The position numbers were made by a program, and so were the translations under genes. From assembly GCA_013399875.1 (NCBI GenBank), contig VXAZ01001670.1:2234808-2298807 (forward strand): 64,000 nucleotides of DNA, read 5' to 3'. Origin of the DNA: Gymnorhina tibicen (lineage: Eukaryota > Chordata > Aves > Passeriformes > Artamidae). The notes beneath the pieces were generated by a model. It saw nothing but the letters and a program-made list of their open reading frames with translations, made no database searches and was not told the DNA's origin. Positions 13,940-27,600 of this stretch are shown piece by piece; positions within the stretch are counted from its first letter, which is position 1; the number at the start of each line of letters is the position of its first letter.

Positions 13940-16900
13940 CCCCCAAAACAAACCAAAAAACAGGGAAAAAACTAAAAAGCAAGGTCAAACTAAGCATCCC
14001 AGCTTCTCTTCACCACTCTCCTCGGGCAAACATAGAAATTCAGGGACTGACAGATAACAGATTGGGACACCTTGTTTACACATGCTTCTTGCAGCCCCTG
14101 GCTCTGGGCACAGATCAGCAAGACAGCAGCCTTATTTAGGAGAGCTGGAGTATTTGGTGAGACTCAATTGAGCCTACAGAAGACACATGCGTTCCCTGCA
14201 ATTTCAGTGCAAATTCAGCACCTCTGAAAAATTCCAAATACAAAGGGTGAAACTCTACCTACCCTCAAAAGGGACACAGATCAGACACTTTTAAGTAGAT
14301 CTTCATCTTGTGCTAGGATGATCCTGTCTCACTGTCCCAGTCATGCCTTGGCTTTTGATGAGATATCCAGAACCCCACCACTGAATCATCTTCTTTACTC
14401 CAGTGATTCGCAAGAGGAAAGGGGTAATGAAGGAGGGTAACTTCCATTAATAGCAACTGGGGGCAAATAGCTTTTGATCTCTCTTTCACTTTGTGAATTG
14501 AGGTGCTAATATTGCTTTGATGTTGTGTATTCACTTTAAAAGTATTAGAAAAGTTGTCTGTGTTTTCTTGGTATCTTGTTTGGAAAAACTATCTCTGCAC
14601 CTGGGACATCTGCTCTTGAACAAAACAAAACAGTGGAGGGTCTGGCCCATTTGCCAGACTTTCAGCCCTTATAAGGCTTCCTGAGTTCAAATGCTTCCTC
14701 AGACAGAACACAAAGTCTCTGCCCTAGGTAAGCTGAGTCCACCAGCCACTATAGCTGTTGCAGACAAGAACAGCTGAAACAGTCCTTTTCATTGTTTTAC
14801 AACTTTTGAGACTCAGGCAAAGTAAGATTCAAAAGCTCCATGCCCCTGATGCCAGCACTGCCTTTAGGTCCTTAACCAGAAATGTACATCAGAAACTGGC
14901 TGAAATCATTACAACTCCTCAATTCTTCTCACTGCTGCAGGAACCAGCAAGGGAAGATCTGCTTTGCATTCATGCCATCAGACACAGGAAGGAGTCACTG
15001 AGAGCAACCCCAGGTAAGCAACAACTGGGGCAACTGACCTGTTCAGGGAAGACACTGCTGAACTGCTGCCACTCGACAGCATTGGCCCAGGAAACACTAT
15101 TCCACAGGTAATAGTTTGGCCTCGTACATTGCTCTTAGAAAGAGGGACCTCTTCACAAATAATGAAGCACAAATAATGGAGACTGCAAAAAGCAGAACAA
15201 TACCTATCATCACGCCACTGTCACCAGCAAAGCATGTCCCCAACTCAGGCCTCAAATCTGAAGTGCATCTATACTGAACCTAGGTCTCCTCTTGTGCCTC
15301 CTTCACCAGAAAGAAAGAACACAAGGCAGGAAGTCTGCAGACAGGCCAACACCATTCTCTAGCTGGCTCCCACTGCTTTGGTAGGGCATACCCAGAACTA
15401 AATGCATGCACAGTCAGCAGGGCAGTCTGGCTTTCAAAATGAAAAAAAACCAAAGAAGGTGGGCAATAGGTTAAGATATAAGGAATAAAAAAATTGCTCA
15501 GCTTTCAACCCAAATCATATTTCTCTGTTAACATCTCCAAAATGTGAACTCTGTCCTCCAGCTAGATCTCTATTCAAAACACATCTACCTCTTATTTTGG
15601 TTCTTCTTCCTGCCTGCACATACCTTCATACATGTATCTTCCCTAATGACTTTCAGTGTGCTTTAGCTAGCATCCTGAGATGCCCTGGCTCAGGTCCTGA
15701 AAGTTAAGGACAATTAATTCAGCAATGAACAGTTTAGCAGTATCTCTTTTTTGCCATTTTATTTCACACTGATGTCATAACAGATCATGTATCATCCTGC
15801 CCTTCCTCACCTTTACTATGTGGCCTACACCCACATCATTCTCTGCTTGGACAGTATGTTCTCTGAACAGTAAATGGTCCTATTCAAAGTCTGTAAAGCC
15901 TCAGTCTCAGATGGACTTCAACATTGACCAAAACCTTCTAGGGACTATAGTAGGACAGAAAGCGAGGAAAGACGGAGTTTACAATGATCCCACAGGCTAC
16001 AGCAGTAGCTCAGGGCACCTTGATCCTCAGATTCTTTGAAGTACTACTTTTCCAGAAGGCCACTAGTCACTTTTCTTCATACAACCTTTGCTGGAGGAGT
16101 TTAGAGCTCTTCATCTACCACTGACTTGATACTGTGCAGATTTTTCAGCACACTCACACTAAAATAACCTAAGTTTGGATCAGATGGAGTGAAGCATTTC
16201 AAAGTAGGTTATGCAAACCTGCACCTGGTTATATCCTCATAATTTGAAGCCTCTCAGGGAACATCGAGATCACCAATATATTAAAGCATACATCAGAAAC
16301 TAATAGGGTGTTAAATATTTCCAATTGAGAAGAGCCTACATGTCTGGGAGGAGACATCTCCAGTAAAAAACTGTATGCTGCTGCATCACAAGCCTTTGGC
16401 AAGGCAATGATTTTCTTACATGCAATATTTTACAGATTGTTCAAGGCTAAAGAAAATCTACCTTTGTTACTTAAATGCAAAATATCTCAGTGATACTCTG
16501 TGATAGAGAATTGGTCACCACCTTGTGCCATGGTGCTACTGCCTGTATGAGTGGGTACACAGAAAGAAGCCCTAGAAACCGGGACCTTCAACAGAATGCA
16601 GTCACAAGCTACTGGTTTGGTTGGGAGTGTTTGGAGGAAGAGAAGGAGTCTAGAAAGAATAGACATGGAGACCAAATAATGAATGCCCTAAGTTAGTCAC
16701 TGCGTGGAGCCACTAAAAACTTGAAACGAAAGAATTCGGTCAGAGTATCACCAGGACAAAGGTGACCAGAGGGATGAGAACTCCCATAAACCATCCACTG
16801 GTAGGAGTCAGAAGACAACCTTCTCCTCCACAAACATGTTACTACGTATTTATTACACATCAAGTTTATATTTACCTGGAAATCACCAGTTAGAAGCAAG

Positions 16901-18879
16901 GCAATCTCCCAGGCTGTGACAAAGCAAGCTTTCCATTAATAATCCATAATGCCACCAAGAAAAACAGAAGCAGCACAGCATTTTCTGAACTACTTGATTC
17001 TCAGCTGCTCATGAAACCCAGTTTTGTAAACACAAGTAAGCTGATGGTTTTTTTTGTTTTCCCTTAATGTTCAAACACTTGGCTATATCCAGCCAAGGTC
17101 AGGAGGTGATCATTAGCAATAACAGTTTCTTAACCACTTTCAGGGACCTGATCCTATACAAAAAAAAGGTTCCTTCAGGAAAAAAGTAAGAAGCCACTAA
17201 CCACAGACTATATAAGAATCATCTGTAGCTGTACAACGAGACCTATCATAGCTGAGGTAGTCTTTTTTCTTTTCTTTTCTTTTTAAGTAAGCAAGCACCC
17301 CTTATAGAAGCTTCCTCATTTTGTACATCCCAAGAATTTCCATATTCAACAGAAAACCCTTCTCGATGCTGCGCAACCAAGAGTCCTTATCTAGGGATGG
17401 GAATGGAGACCTAGTAGGATGTGTAAATGGAGCTGGATCATGTAGCCAAACTGAATGACATCCAGTTCATAATGGCATGTCATAAACCTGTGCCAGAATA
17501 TGGGGAACTGGACCAAATGGTTTCCTAAAGGGAGATATATGTTAGCACAGGAATGGTAAAAAATATAGACTGAGTCTAAGCTTCTAAGCACTGCATTGCA
17601 TTCCTTGGGTACAAAAGGGAAATGGAGGGGCTGCTTGAGAAACATGTCACATTTCCCTGATCCCTCTACTGCTGGCAAAGCTGGGATTTTATACAGGAAA
17701 ACCTGAGCACTAGCAAGGTCTGGGATAAAACGGGTCACGGCTGTTTTTCTCCCTGCCAAGGTGACAGTCCTAAGGGCCCAACAAAGCAACATATTTGCTT
17801 GTCTTACTCTTTCAAGGATCACTTCAGCTATAGCATTGTACTGGACCCTCCCATCTGACAGAGATTGCCTCCAGTAGCTTTAATTGAGAGGAAGAAGTAT
17901 TTGATACAGGAATACCCTGATGTTAATGCCTTGCCAGAGATGCGTGAAGTACTCCAGGATGCCAAGAAGCCTGACAAATATACAGTCCCTCGGGACAAGG
18001 TCTTTTGTGCTTTTTTATGGGCTAATGCAGTCTCCAGAAGCGGAAGTGGAACTGATAACCAGCAATACAGGTCATTGCAGCACCTGAAAATAAGGCCACC
18101 CTGCCCTTTAAATCAACCTGTTTTATGCTTTCCTAGATGGAAAAATATAGTCACATGTTATGCTTTTTCCTTAAACCCAGACCCTCCAAGCCTCAGGAGC
18201 AGACAGTAACTGCACTTCTGCATCTGAGAATTACTCAGCACAGCTCATCTCTGCCTCAGATGGCAATCGCGTTGCCTGGGTTGCCCCACTACAAGCACAA
18301 GAGGGCTGGAGAGTCAGACTATCTCTTCAGCTGTGGAGGAATGTAACCACTACCTCTGTGTGCACCCACGCACACAGAGGTCAAAGAGCATTGAAGCACT
18401 GACACTGCTACCCTGGACCTGGAAGACAGGAGAAAACAGAGACCTTTCTGGATTTGAGTGCACACCCCAATCAATCAGACATATTTCAGGCATTTGTTGT
18501 TTGTGTTCATGGTTGTTTGTGGGGTATTTTTTTGGGGTTGGTTGGTTGTTGTTGGGATTTTTTCATCCTTTATAAATGGCAGTTCTTTCCCTTCTGGCTT
18601 CACAGAGTCCTTCAAGACCCCAGAATGCTTCAACACTCCCATCTGACAAATTTTCATCTACCTAACCTACTAAAAGGGAACAAGAAGAACAAAATATTTG
18701 TGTTCAACAGGACAGATGGATTTGTAAAGTTAGATGGTGCAGGGCAATCTGAGAGTTGTTTGTTGATATGACAGAGAGCTTGAGAGTGAGCTCAAGTGAC
18801 AAAAATGTGAGAAAGAGTGACACCTGCATTGCCCAGTGTGTCCCTCATTCTGTCTCAGACAAGTTTGTCACTCCTGTGA

Positions 18880-19290
18880 AATCCTGACTTGGACATTGTG
18901 TCCTTCCTTGGTGACGCGATTGCTTAGCAAGCACCCCCATTAGCAAACCCTAAGCCTCCCTTTCACAAGTGGCAGAGTGCTGTAGAAGGCCACTTTGCCA
19001 GGCAATAACACCTGCTGGAAAGAAAATTCCTGTAAGCAGATTCCTTGCAACTGAAGCAGCAACCTTGACCAGTCACTTCAGAGCCCCGTTACATCCATAA
19101 TGATACTGTCTCCACCTTTCCCTTCCCCCCAGCATGAAAGATGAGTGGTTGTGTGGAACGAGTCCCCGAGCTGTGATGGGAATCCGTCTCGCTTGGCTGC
19201 AAAAAATATATATATCCTGGTATGGCTGTGATGAATCCTTTCATTATTCATCTGCAATTGCCCTGCTACTGCTGCTGTTCTGTTCTCACT
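18880..19290. promoter_or_regulatory. Candidate conserved non-coding element
   Basis: Repeat-free block with motifs typical of developmental enhancers: ttgcttagcaagc (a near-palindrome), cattagcaaa, cataatgata and cattattcatctgcaattg. It has no coding potential. The call rests only on composition and motif density, since no alignment was possible. Confidence 0.25.
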
Positions 19291-21094
19291 CTCTCTCTTT
19301 CTTTTATAAATAAAAATGGAAACAGATTAATGACAAATATTGACAGAGATTGCTTTTAAAGAGCCACACCTGAATGTGGGCTATGGGGGAGAAGCAGTGG
19401 CAGAGCAGCATCAGAGGGATGGGAAGACCAAGAAAGACTATGTAAGAGATGGGAAAAGATAAGGATGCTCACTCCAACTGGGCTAGATGGAGCAAAGTAT
19501 TCTTCTGGTAATGTGGACCTCAATTTACTCCAAAAAATGAGCTCTGGATTAATAGAGCTATGCATCCAAAATATCTGAAGCAACTAGAAGCAGTCAGTTA
19601 CGCTGTCAAAGATACTCTGGAGCAAAATTTGCAGAGACTAGAGCAAAACACAGAGGGGCAGTTACACACAGATCACCTGGTGAACAATAAACGGTACCTG
19701 ACAATGCTGTTTATCCCACTCCACTCCGGCTGACCAGTGAACATCAAGGCTCTAGTTGGTGCAACTGCCAAAGCTACTCGTACTACAGGAATGTGACTCA
19801 GATGGACCAAACAAGTCTGTGACCAGTCAGGCCACAGATTGACACAGTGAGTGAATGCATCCAACAGAGACAAACCCGGCCTTATGCTACCCTTCCCTGT
19901 CTATTCCCACTGCATGATGAACGTTATACTCAAGTAGCACTCCAAGAAGATTAGTTGTTTATTCCTATTTAACATTTCATCTCCTTATTGAAGAAAGCAG
20001 GAGAGGAGTGGCAGAGATGGTGTCTAGCTCCTAAAGAAAGAAAAATCAACTCACTTTGGGTTTACTCCTCATCTTAAAACAACCTGTTGTAGCCATTCTG
20101 AGCAGATGGGCTGCAGGAGACAGAGCTCAAAGTCCTGGCCTCTTATAACCAAACTATACCTGTTCCTTGTAGGTCCTGGCACATTTTCTCTCATCACACA
20201 AACAGATGCAAGACCTGACCTATGAAATGGCAAACTCAGACTGCTTGTTCTGCCACACACTGCTGCAGCATCACAGAGAGGGGCAGAGAGCTGCAGCCAT
20301 TGCACCTGCCTTAGTATTTAGCCCAGATCTTGCATCTTAAACCTCCTAGGTGCTGTGTAAACCCCACAGACTGGAATAAGTCTGGTCTCTCAATCGGAGT
20401 GTTGATGCCACTCTCTCGTCCTACACACCTACTGATGCCCTTCAAATCAGCTGGGGGTCCAGAGATTACAATATTTTTTTTCTCCATTCTTCTCTCTGCT
20501 TTTAATCTCTTCCTCATCCTCCACAGACAGCTTGAGTTCTATTATCACTTCTCTACGTATTTCTACCCCTATGGTGATCTCCAGTGATTGCAGTCTCCTC
20601 CTCTTAGGTCCCATGCTTCCTAACTCAAGCACCATCTATCTACCTGAACATATCATGTCTGCTAAAATCACCTCCTACCAAACCATTTCCAAGGCTATCT
20701 CACCTTCCTGCCATCAGTTATACTTCCTATCTAGCTCCTTATTCCCATGAAAGTGTTTGGCATCACATATGAGAGCAGAGATATGCACGGACTCATTGTT
20801 GCTTGCTCCTTGCCAGCCTCCCACTTAACTAAACCCATTTTCATCCTTCCCTCAGAATTGCTCCTGCTCTTTTGGTGCCAAGCCACTCTCCCACCCTCCT
20901 GTCCTCCTCAGAGCACACTGCTCCTTGGACTCCTTTCAACAGGAGCTAATTCAAGACATTACAGCATAGAAGCCTGTGCCAACATCCAGTGCATAAACAA
21001 AGATGAGATACATGAGAGGAGAGACACACTGTCAGCATTTAATAACAAACACTAATTGCAAACAGGGGGATGGACTTCTCCATTCCTGTTCTCT

Positions 21095-21290
21095 CAGCAG
21101 CCAAAAGCGATCTGAGCCAAGGGACGTGTCCATTCACAAACTAGGATCCATTAATCGCTAAATGACTCAGTAGCCGACTGATTGCCACCAGCCTGCTTGG
21201 TGTCTGACTGATCCACTGAATGGAGCGGATCTTGGAGTTTTATTTGTACCTCATTAGGGTAGTGACACAGAAATATAAGACCTCTAGCAA
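21095..21290. promoter_or_regulatory. Candidate conserved non-coding element with AP-1 site
   Basis: A compact block contains ccattaatcgc (homeodomain-like) immediately followed by TGACTCA at 21163-21169, a perfect AP-1 consensus. Three related ctgactgat/cgactgatt units follow within 50 bp. Inference from motifs only. Confidence 0.25.
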
Positions 21291-24200
21291 CGCAATTTCA
21301 AAAGCCTTTCATGTCTGCTACAGATTTGCCCTATAATCCTTTCAAAATTTTAACTTCTCTCTGTGACTCTCCCTGAGAAAATTGTCTTAAATCAGATCCC
21401 AAAAACCTGTGGAGCAGGCTGTTCGTAGGCCTCAATATTTCAGTACTTTTACTGAAAGCTGTTGCAAAAGACAGATATCTTTCTTAATAACATTCTCATT
21501 TACCAGAAAAGCTGGTTCTCATCACGTGCAACATGATGTAGAAAGACTATTTTCAATAATTTTGCCCCATCGTTCATTGTGCTTCACAGATAAACAAATC
21601 AGACCCTGAAAGAGAAGGCACCAATGTAAACGACACTTTGGGCTCTCTAGAGCAGGCAAGTCCCTTTCAGACATAATCCCTATTTAGGAAGCATATACAG
21701 TTATGTCACAGGAAATGTCCCTTCTCACCTCAGCTAAAGATAGTGTCAAAACCCTTAAGGAGCCCCTGGGAGAAGAGGGGCACATAGTTCTTGGCTATGT
21801 GACTTTAAGACCCCCTCAAAGCCCCTCTTGCAGCCTTGCACTGTGTGGATTTCCTATGAGCTGCTGAATCCCTGGAGACCATGGGGAGGTGGGCACAGAT
21901 CTGTAAACAATTGAGCCAGAATTAAAATCTTGGTGCTTGCCAGTTGTGTAAGTCTCCCTCATTCAAACCATTATTCCCAGGACTTTCTCCCAGCCCACCC
22001 AACTCCCCAGTCCCAGTCCTGCCATCATGCCTTGGGCTGCCTCTAGCACTCCTTGTACACATCAATCGAGCCAAATCAACTGACTAAACCAGGAGAAATC
22101 AAGTCATTTTTTGCAGTTAAAGTGGTTGATGTGACTCAGAGGAGTCAAAGGAGTGAAAGGTAAGCAGCAGGAGCTTACAGCCAAGCAAGAAACAATTAAG
22201 TGGAGCTGGAAGGGCAAAGCTTTTCCTTCCAGCAGTCATGAACCATTTACCTCACTTCATGGCCTTGCATCCTGTATTTCTGACAGAGAAAACATCCCTA
22301 AAATTTCAGCCAACTGCAAACACTTTTTAGAGTGCTTTAGGATGTATTTGGATGAAAAAGTAGTGCAGAAATAGAAAGTTAACACCCTTCCAAATTTCTA
22401 CATGCTATAGGGTTTCAGCTCCCACAGACACTCAAGGTGATGTGGAAACCCTTTGAGTGCATCTGCAGCTGAAATCACCGTATCCTGATGTATCCAGCTG
22501 CACATGCATCATACACGCTGCTCTAGTCCTCATGGTACTTCTCCACTGATTTTAAGCTACACAGCCCTTCAGAATTCAAAGTCTTTCTCCTCAGTACCCT
22601 CCCCTCCTCAGGCTCTGGGGTCAGTAGTTGCAGAGTTCCTTGTATATTTACTTGGGGCAGCCTCATGAGAGAGTTTCAGCTGTTGTCTTGCCTTGAAAAC
22701 TTTATTAGCTTTGATGCTGCTTTCCAAATGAACATACTGCATTAACCCCCATGATGTTTTAGACTTCACAACACTGAGCAGATTTGAACTCTGTGGAAAG
22801 ACAGAAGATCTGGAGTTTACTGACCTTCACACCCCATTACGAAGTTCACCTTTCATTCAAGCTTATGTTTAATGAGATGACATGAAGGGCTTAAGTAATG
22901 GGGTATAGTATTCATATGGATATAAACTACCCAAGCAAAGGCCTACTCCTGCGTGTCTCTTCTTCCTCCTTTATCTTGCCCCTTATGTCTCACAGCTTTG
23001 CCCCTTTGCCCTTGTTCTGACTTCTTCCTGATCCTCCCACCAGGTGACAATTTGAATTTTAAAGCCATTTACATTCCAAAATGTGCATAATCAGATTTTT
23101 ATCCTGTACTTTTCTGATGTGACTTTTTTATTATGACATCAAGTACTGACCCATAATAAGGACGTAAATGCCCACTTTAATGTCTATTAGCAGTATCTGC
23201 AGATGCATATAAAATTATAGTATCATCACATAACTACATATTAACCTCTTGAGCTCCATGACAAACTCTCTAGGGAACACTGTATTCCAATTTTCAATTA
23301 CCAGCAGTAGTTCAGTGACAAGCAGTAGAAGTTGTACTCATCCATATCCTAAACACTTGAGGTACTTGCAGAATGACAGAGAGTAGACATATTCTGAATA
23401 TACCAGTTCTGATGCATCCAGTTGCCAGTTATTTGTGACAAGCATTTGGGTTCTTCCCAGGAAAAAATACACAGTTACATTTAAGTATACATACAGGTGG
23501 GATGTAACTTACCTGAAATAATTTTGTGGTTTTCAGCAAAGTTGTTTCTGAGTCATATGGTAGTGCACCATCATCACTTTATCCACAGCAAATAGCAGAG
23601 AGAAGATAAGGTACAGCAACATACCATGTGTCATCTTTTATGCTTCTGTTGAGCAAACAATGCACTTTGCTCAGAAAATGCCCACTTAGCACAGGTGTGA
23701 GGTGTAATGTGTAAGCAAGGAATGATGTGAACTGCAGTACTTTACTGCAAGGATGAGAAAATCACAATTGCAGCTATCTGTCCAGTCCCAAAATTGTACT
23801 AATGGAAATTCACACATTCTGATTTTCATCTTTCAGGTTAATGGAATCTGTTTACATCAGAAAATGGGTATTCAGCTGCAAACAGAGCCTGCCAACCCAC
23901 ATCTAACAAACGAACACTAAAAAAGCTTGTAGAGGGAGGTTGTTTGTGTTTGTCTTTTTGGTTTTTTTAAAGATGCACTTATTTTTCTAGAAGATGTAAA
24001 CCAAGAGTCCACGGAGAGAACATAACAAAACTTAGGATAATAAAGACAATAGTTAGTACCATTTTCACTTTGTACCCTTCTCCTTTTTTCCAATACAGCT
24101 CAGTCAGATGATTGATTCTGGTTCCAAAGAGGATCTCTGTTCCAAGGGCATTCTTCCCAAAATATACACTAAGACTTCTGATATTTTAAAACTTTGCTGA

Positions 24201-24620
24201 ATTAGGCATTAGCAGGCAGCCTATTATTTGTTAAACAACAGTCAGGTTTACTTCACTAGACAATCATTACTTTGTAGTTTAGAGAAAAAAAATCAAGAGG
24301 ACAATACTTGAAATATCACTGCAAGACACGAGTCAAAATTCATGTCATCCTATGATGTTCAGGTAAAAGTATATAAAGTGTGACTGTTCCACAGCAAGTT
24401 TTCACCTACCTATTGCTCTTTCTTGAAATGTAGTAGACAAGTTATTTCACAGCATATTCTCTATGATACTATGCATTTGGGGCTGCTCTTTCAATTCCTT
24501 TGAAGTCCAGGAATCATAGTATTTCCAGAGACAAAACATATTTGGGGAAATTAAAATAACCTTTATAAAGAAACTCCAATACAAAGTGAATACATGCCAA
24601 AAAGTCCTAGCTCAAAAATG

Positions 24621-24652
24621 AATAATATATATACACACAGGTATACATATAT
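24621..24652. repeat. AT/AC dinucleotide-rich tract
   Basis: Alternating purine-pyrimidine sequence of mixed AT and AC units. Confidence 0.7.
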
Positions 24653-27600
24653 CCGGTTACAGATAAAAATACTTAAGAGGGAAGATATCCCTTACTTGCC
24701 ATCCTAAGTTGTCCCTTGGTCCATACACTTTACAGTAACGCTAAATCAAATGATTACAGTTTGTTTTTGAGACTCTATACAGGGTACAGAATGCACACCT
24801 CCAGAGACGTGAGGGGCAAGAACTGAAGGAGATAAGCAGCACATGAGTCAGACCCAGTGACAGAATGGACAAAGCAGGAGGCTGTCAGGTCAAAGTTCTT
24901 ACGATGAAAGCAACTGACCACCAGCCCTGGAGAGATGCCTGCCTGCTGCCATCTCTCTCTTAGCTGAGAAGCCAGAGAAAGACTTCAGCAATAAGGACAG
25001 CGCTCCTATCCTTATCAATAATTGCAGCTGGATGTGCAGAAGCTCTGAGCACTCACAGCTGCTAAGGCAGTTTGTAGGAAATGTGATTTGAACCTAAAAA
25101 GAGTACAAAGTAAGTCCCTGCAAATTGCCAGTGTCTGCATATCTCATCTTAGGCCCCTCAAATTCAGAGATAACTCTTGGGTTTTGCTTCGGTCTCAAAC
25201 TCCTCGCTTACGCAGTAAGGGTGACAGTAACATCCAAATGCTCAGCACATAAATTCATTAACATTCTAAGCTGTCATAGCAGGAGGTACCCTGAAGACAC
25301 TAACAAGGAAATTACTTCTTTCCTCTTCAGAGTGGAGTCTGGATGCTGTGCAGTAAATAAAGCTTGAAGTCAGCCTAAGCGAGAGGGAGAAAAAAAATCC
25401 AAGCCAGCAGTCGTACATTCAGAGAGTCTCAAGTGTCCTACACTGAGCCAGGAACCTGGTGTGAAAGGGAGTAGATGGACAGGCTGAGACACACAACTCC
25501 CAAACCCAACAACAAATCATTCAAGTGCCTGACTGCATTGTACTGTACATGCAGAAGGGCACTGATTACAGCAACATGGGCCACTCAAATTGCAGCCTTG
25601 TCATCAGAGCACAAATTTTCTGGTTTGTTTGCTTTGTTACTTGGGGGGCGGGTGGTGGTGTTGAAGAAGGTTCTTGTTAAAATGTCTAAATACATATGTA
25701 AGCACAATGAAGCCCATGGTTTAGAGTCATGCAGCCTATCAATGTGGTGAGGAGGGTGAAATGCCACCTTCCCCAGGTAGCCCCTACACTGTCTGAGTGC
25801 AGGCAAACAGCCACACCTCATGGCCCCCTCCAAGAATCAAACCAGCTAATAATAACTTTTAGACATCTGAAATTTTTGACATTACCAATAGTTTGCCAAA
25901 TCTGAGCCCTTCCCATAAGACAATCTATTGCTCCTTGTTCCAACTCCTTGTACCTAACAAATATCAGCGTTTTTCACTGGGAACACTTCCCAGTTCTCAC
26001 AAGTGCAGCTTGTAGATGAGAGAGGAAAATAATCACTTTTAAAAACTGGACAACTCTCTGCCCCCAATATGGTGTTAAAAACTTGAAGCCATTTCCAAAG
26101 GATCTTGATCTTTTTATTTAAAAACATTCAGTCCACTTGGGATCTAACTTTTTACAGTGTATTTATTGGAACAGTTAAGGTAAAGGGATTCCTGTGTTGT
26201 TCCTTCCACAAATATGCATAGCTATTAATACTGGGACACAAGCATAGGCAAAAGAAAATTCAAAGTTCTCTGTTCATTTGATCTTTGAAGTCACTGTTAC
26301 CATGGTAAAAAAGAATGATGCCAATCTATCTCAAAAGGATGTTAGTGCTGGCAAAATGAATAGATATCCATTAAACTATCAATTGAAACTGACCTGCTCA
26401 TTTAAATGGCATCCCATTTGGGACTGGGCAGATCTGAAGCAGTGACTTAGAAATGAAAGGCTATTTAAGAAACTCTGGAATTGTTTCAAATTCCAAACAG
26501 GGAGCATCTCACTTGTCTAGAGACAATGTCCTGACAAACTGGGAAACAAAATCGTTACAAAAAAACTCCAAAGAATGGACATGATAAATTACCTCAAATC
26601 CTTCACTCAAGTTTGCAATTCAAAGCAAGAAAAGCATAGTAACTCCCTATAGACCTTCAGATTACAGTTTATACTTTATACTTACGGAAACGGTCAAGGA
26701 AGCATGCAGATTAATGGACAGCCCAATACTGTAAATCTACTCAGATGTCAGCAAAACCTCTCTTCTCCCACTCTCAACTCAGTTCGTTTTATATCAGATA
26801 AAACACTTCTTTCATATATTGATTTATTTCCAGTTTCTATAATCAAAACAGAGATTCTGCAAGAGCCTCATTCAGAGAATACACATCTTATTTTAAACAG
26901 AGGAATACAAGCAGGAATCTTTCTTATTTACATGTTACCCTTAAAATAGAGTCCCAAGAACCCAGAGTCCAATCCCTACCAAACAGCTAAATCTTATGAC
27001 CTCATAAAATAGGGACATGCACAAGGCAGCTCTTCACATACGTTGGGTAGACCTGTTTGTGAGCTATCTCTAGGAGAGCCCTTTCCCACAGAAGGAGGAA
27101 GCTAAAATGCAACTGATGGTAGTTTTGGGTCACTGTCTGGTGTTGTCAAAACTTGAGGGAAAATTCAAGGACTTCAGCAGGGCCCAAGGGCTCTGGTCAG
27201 GCCAGACCAGCCTCAGATCATTGCCCTTTTAGAAATGCCTCCAGCAATGAAATCTCACATGCACCAATCTAGGCAACCTAGGCTTTAGCTCCAAGTTCAT
27301 TTTTATGCCCATGTGCAAGACAAAAGATGGTTTATTACTCAGTATTTCCAATTCCATAAAGGGTTTTCTACCACACAGGCATGACACCTCTGATCCTCTT
27401 CTGATAAAACCAAACAGGCTGAGCTCTTAAGTATTGCAAATTATAAATATGATTGGTACAAAATTGCACTGTAATACTGCTAAAGGAAAAGCAATAAATT
27501 CTGGAATAAAAAAAACCCCTTACTTTCTAGGACCTTGTACATTGAAAAGCAGTGGTAAGAACTTTAGGTTCAGACTCAACCACCTGAATATCACCTCCTG

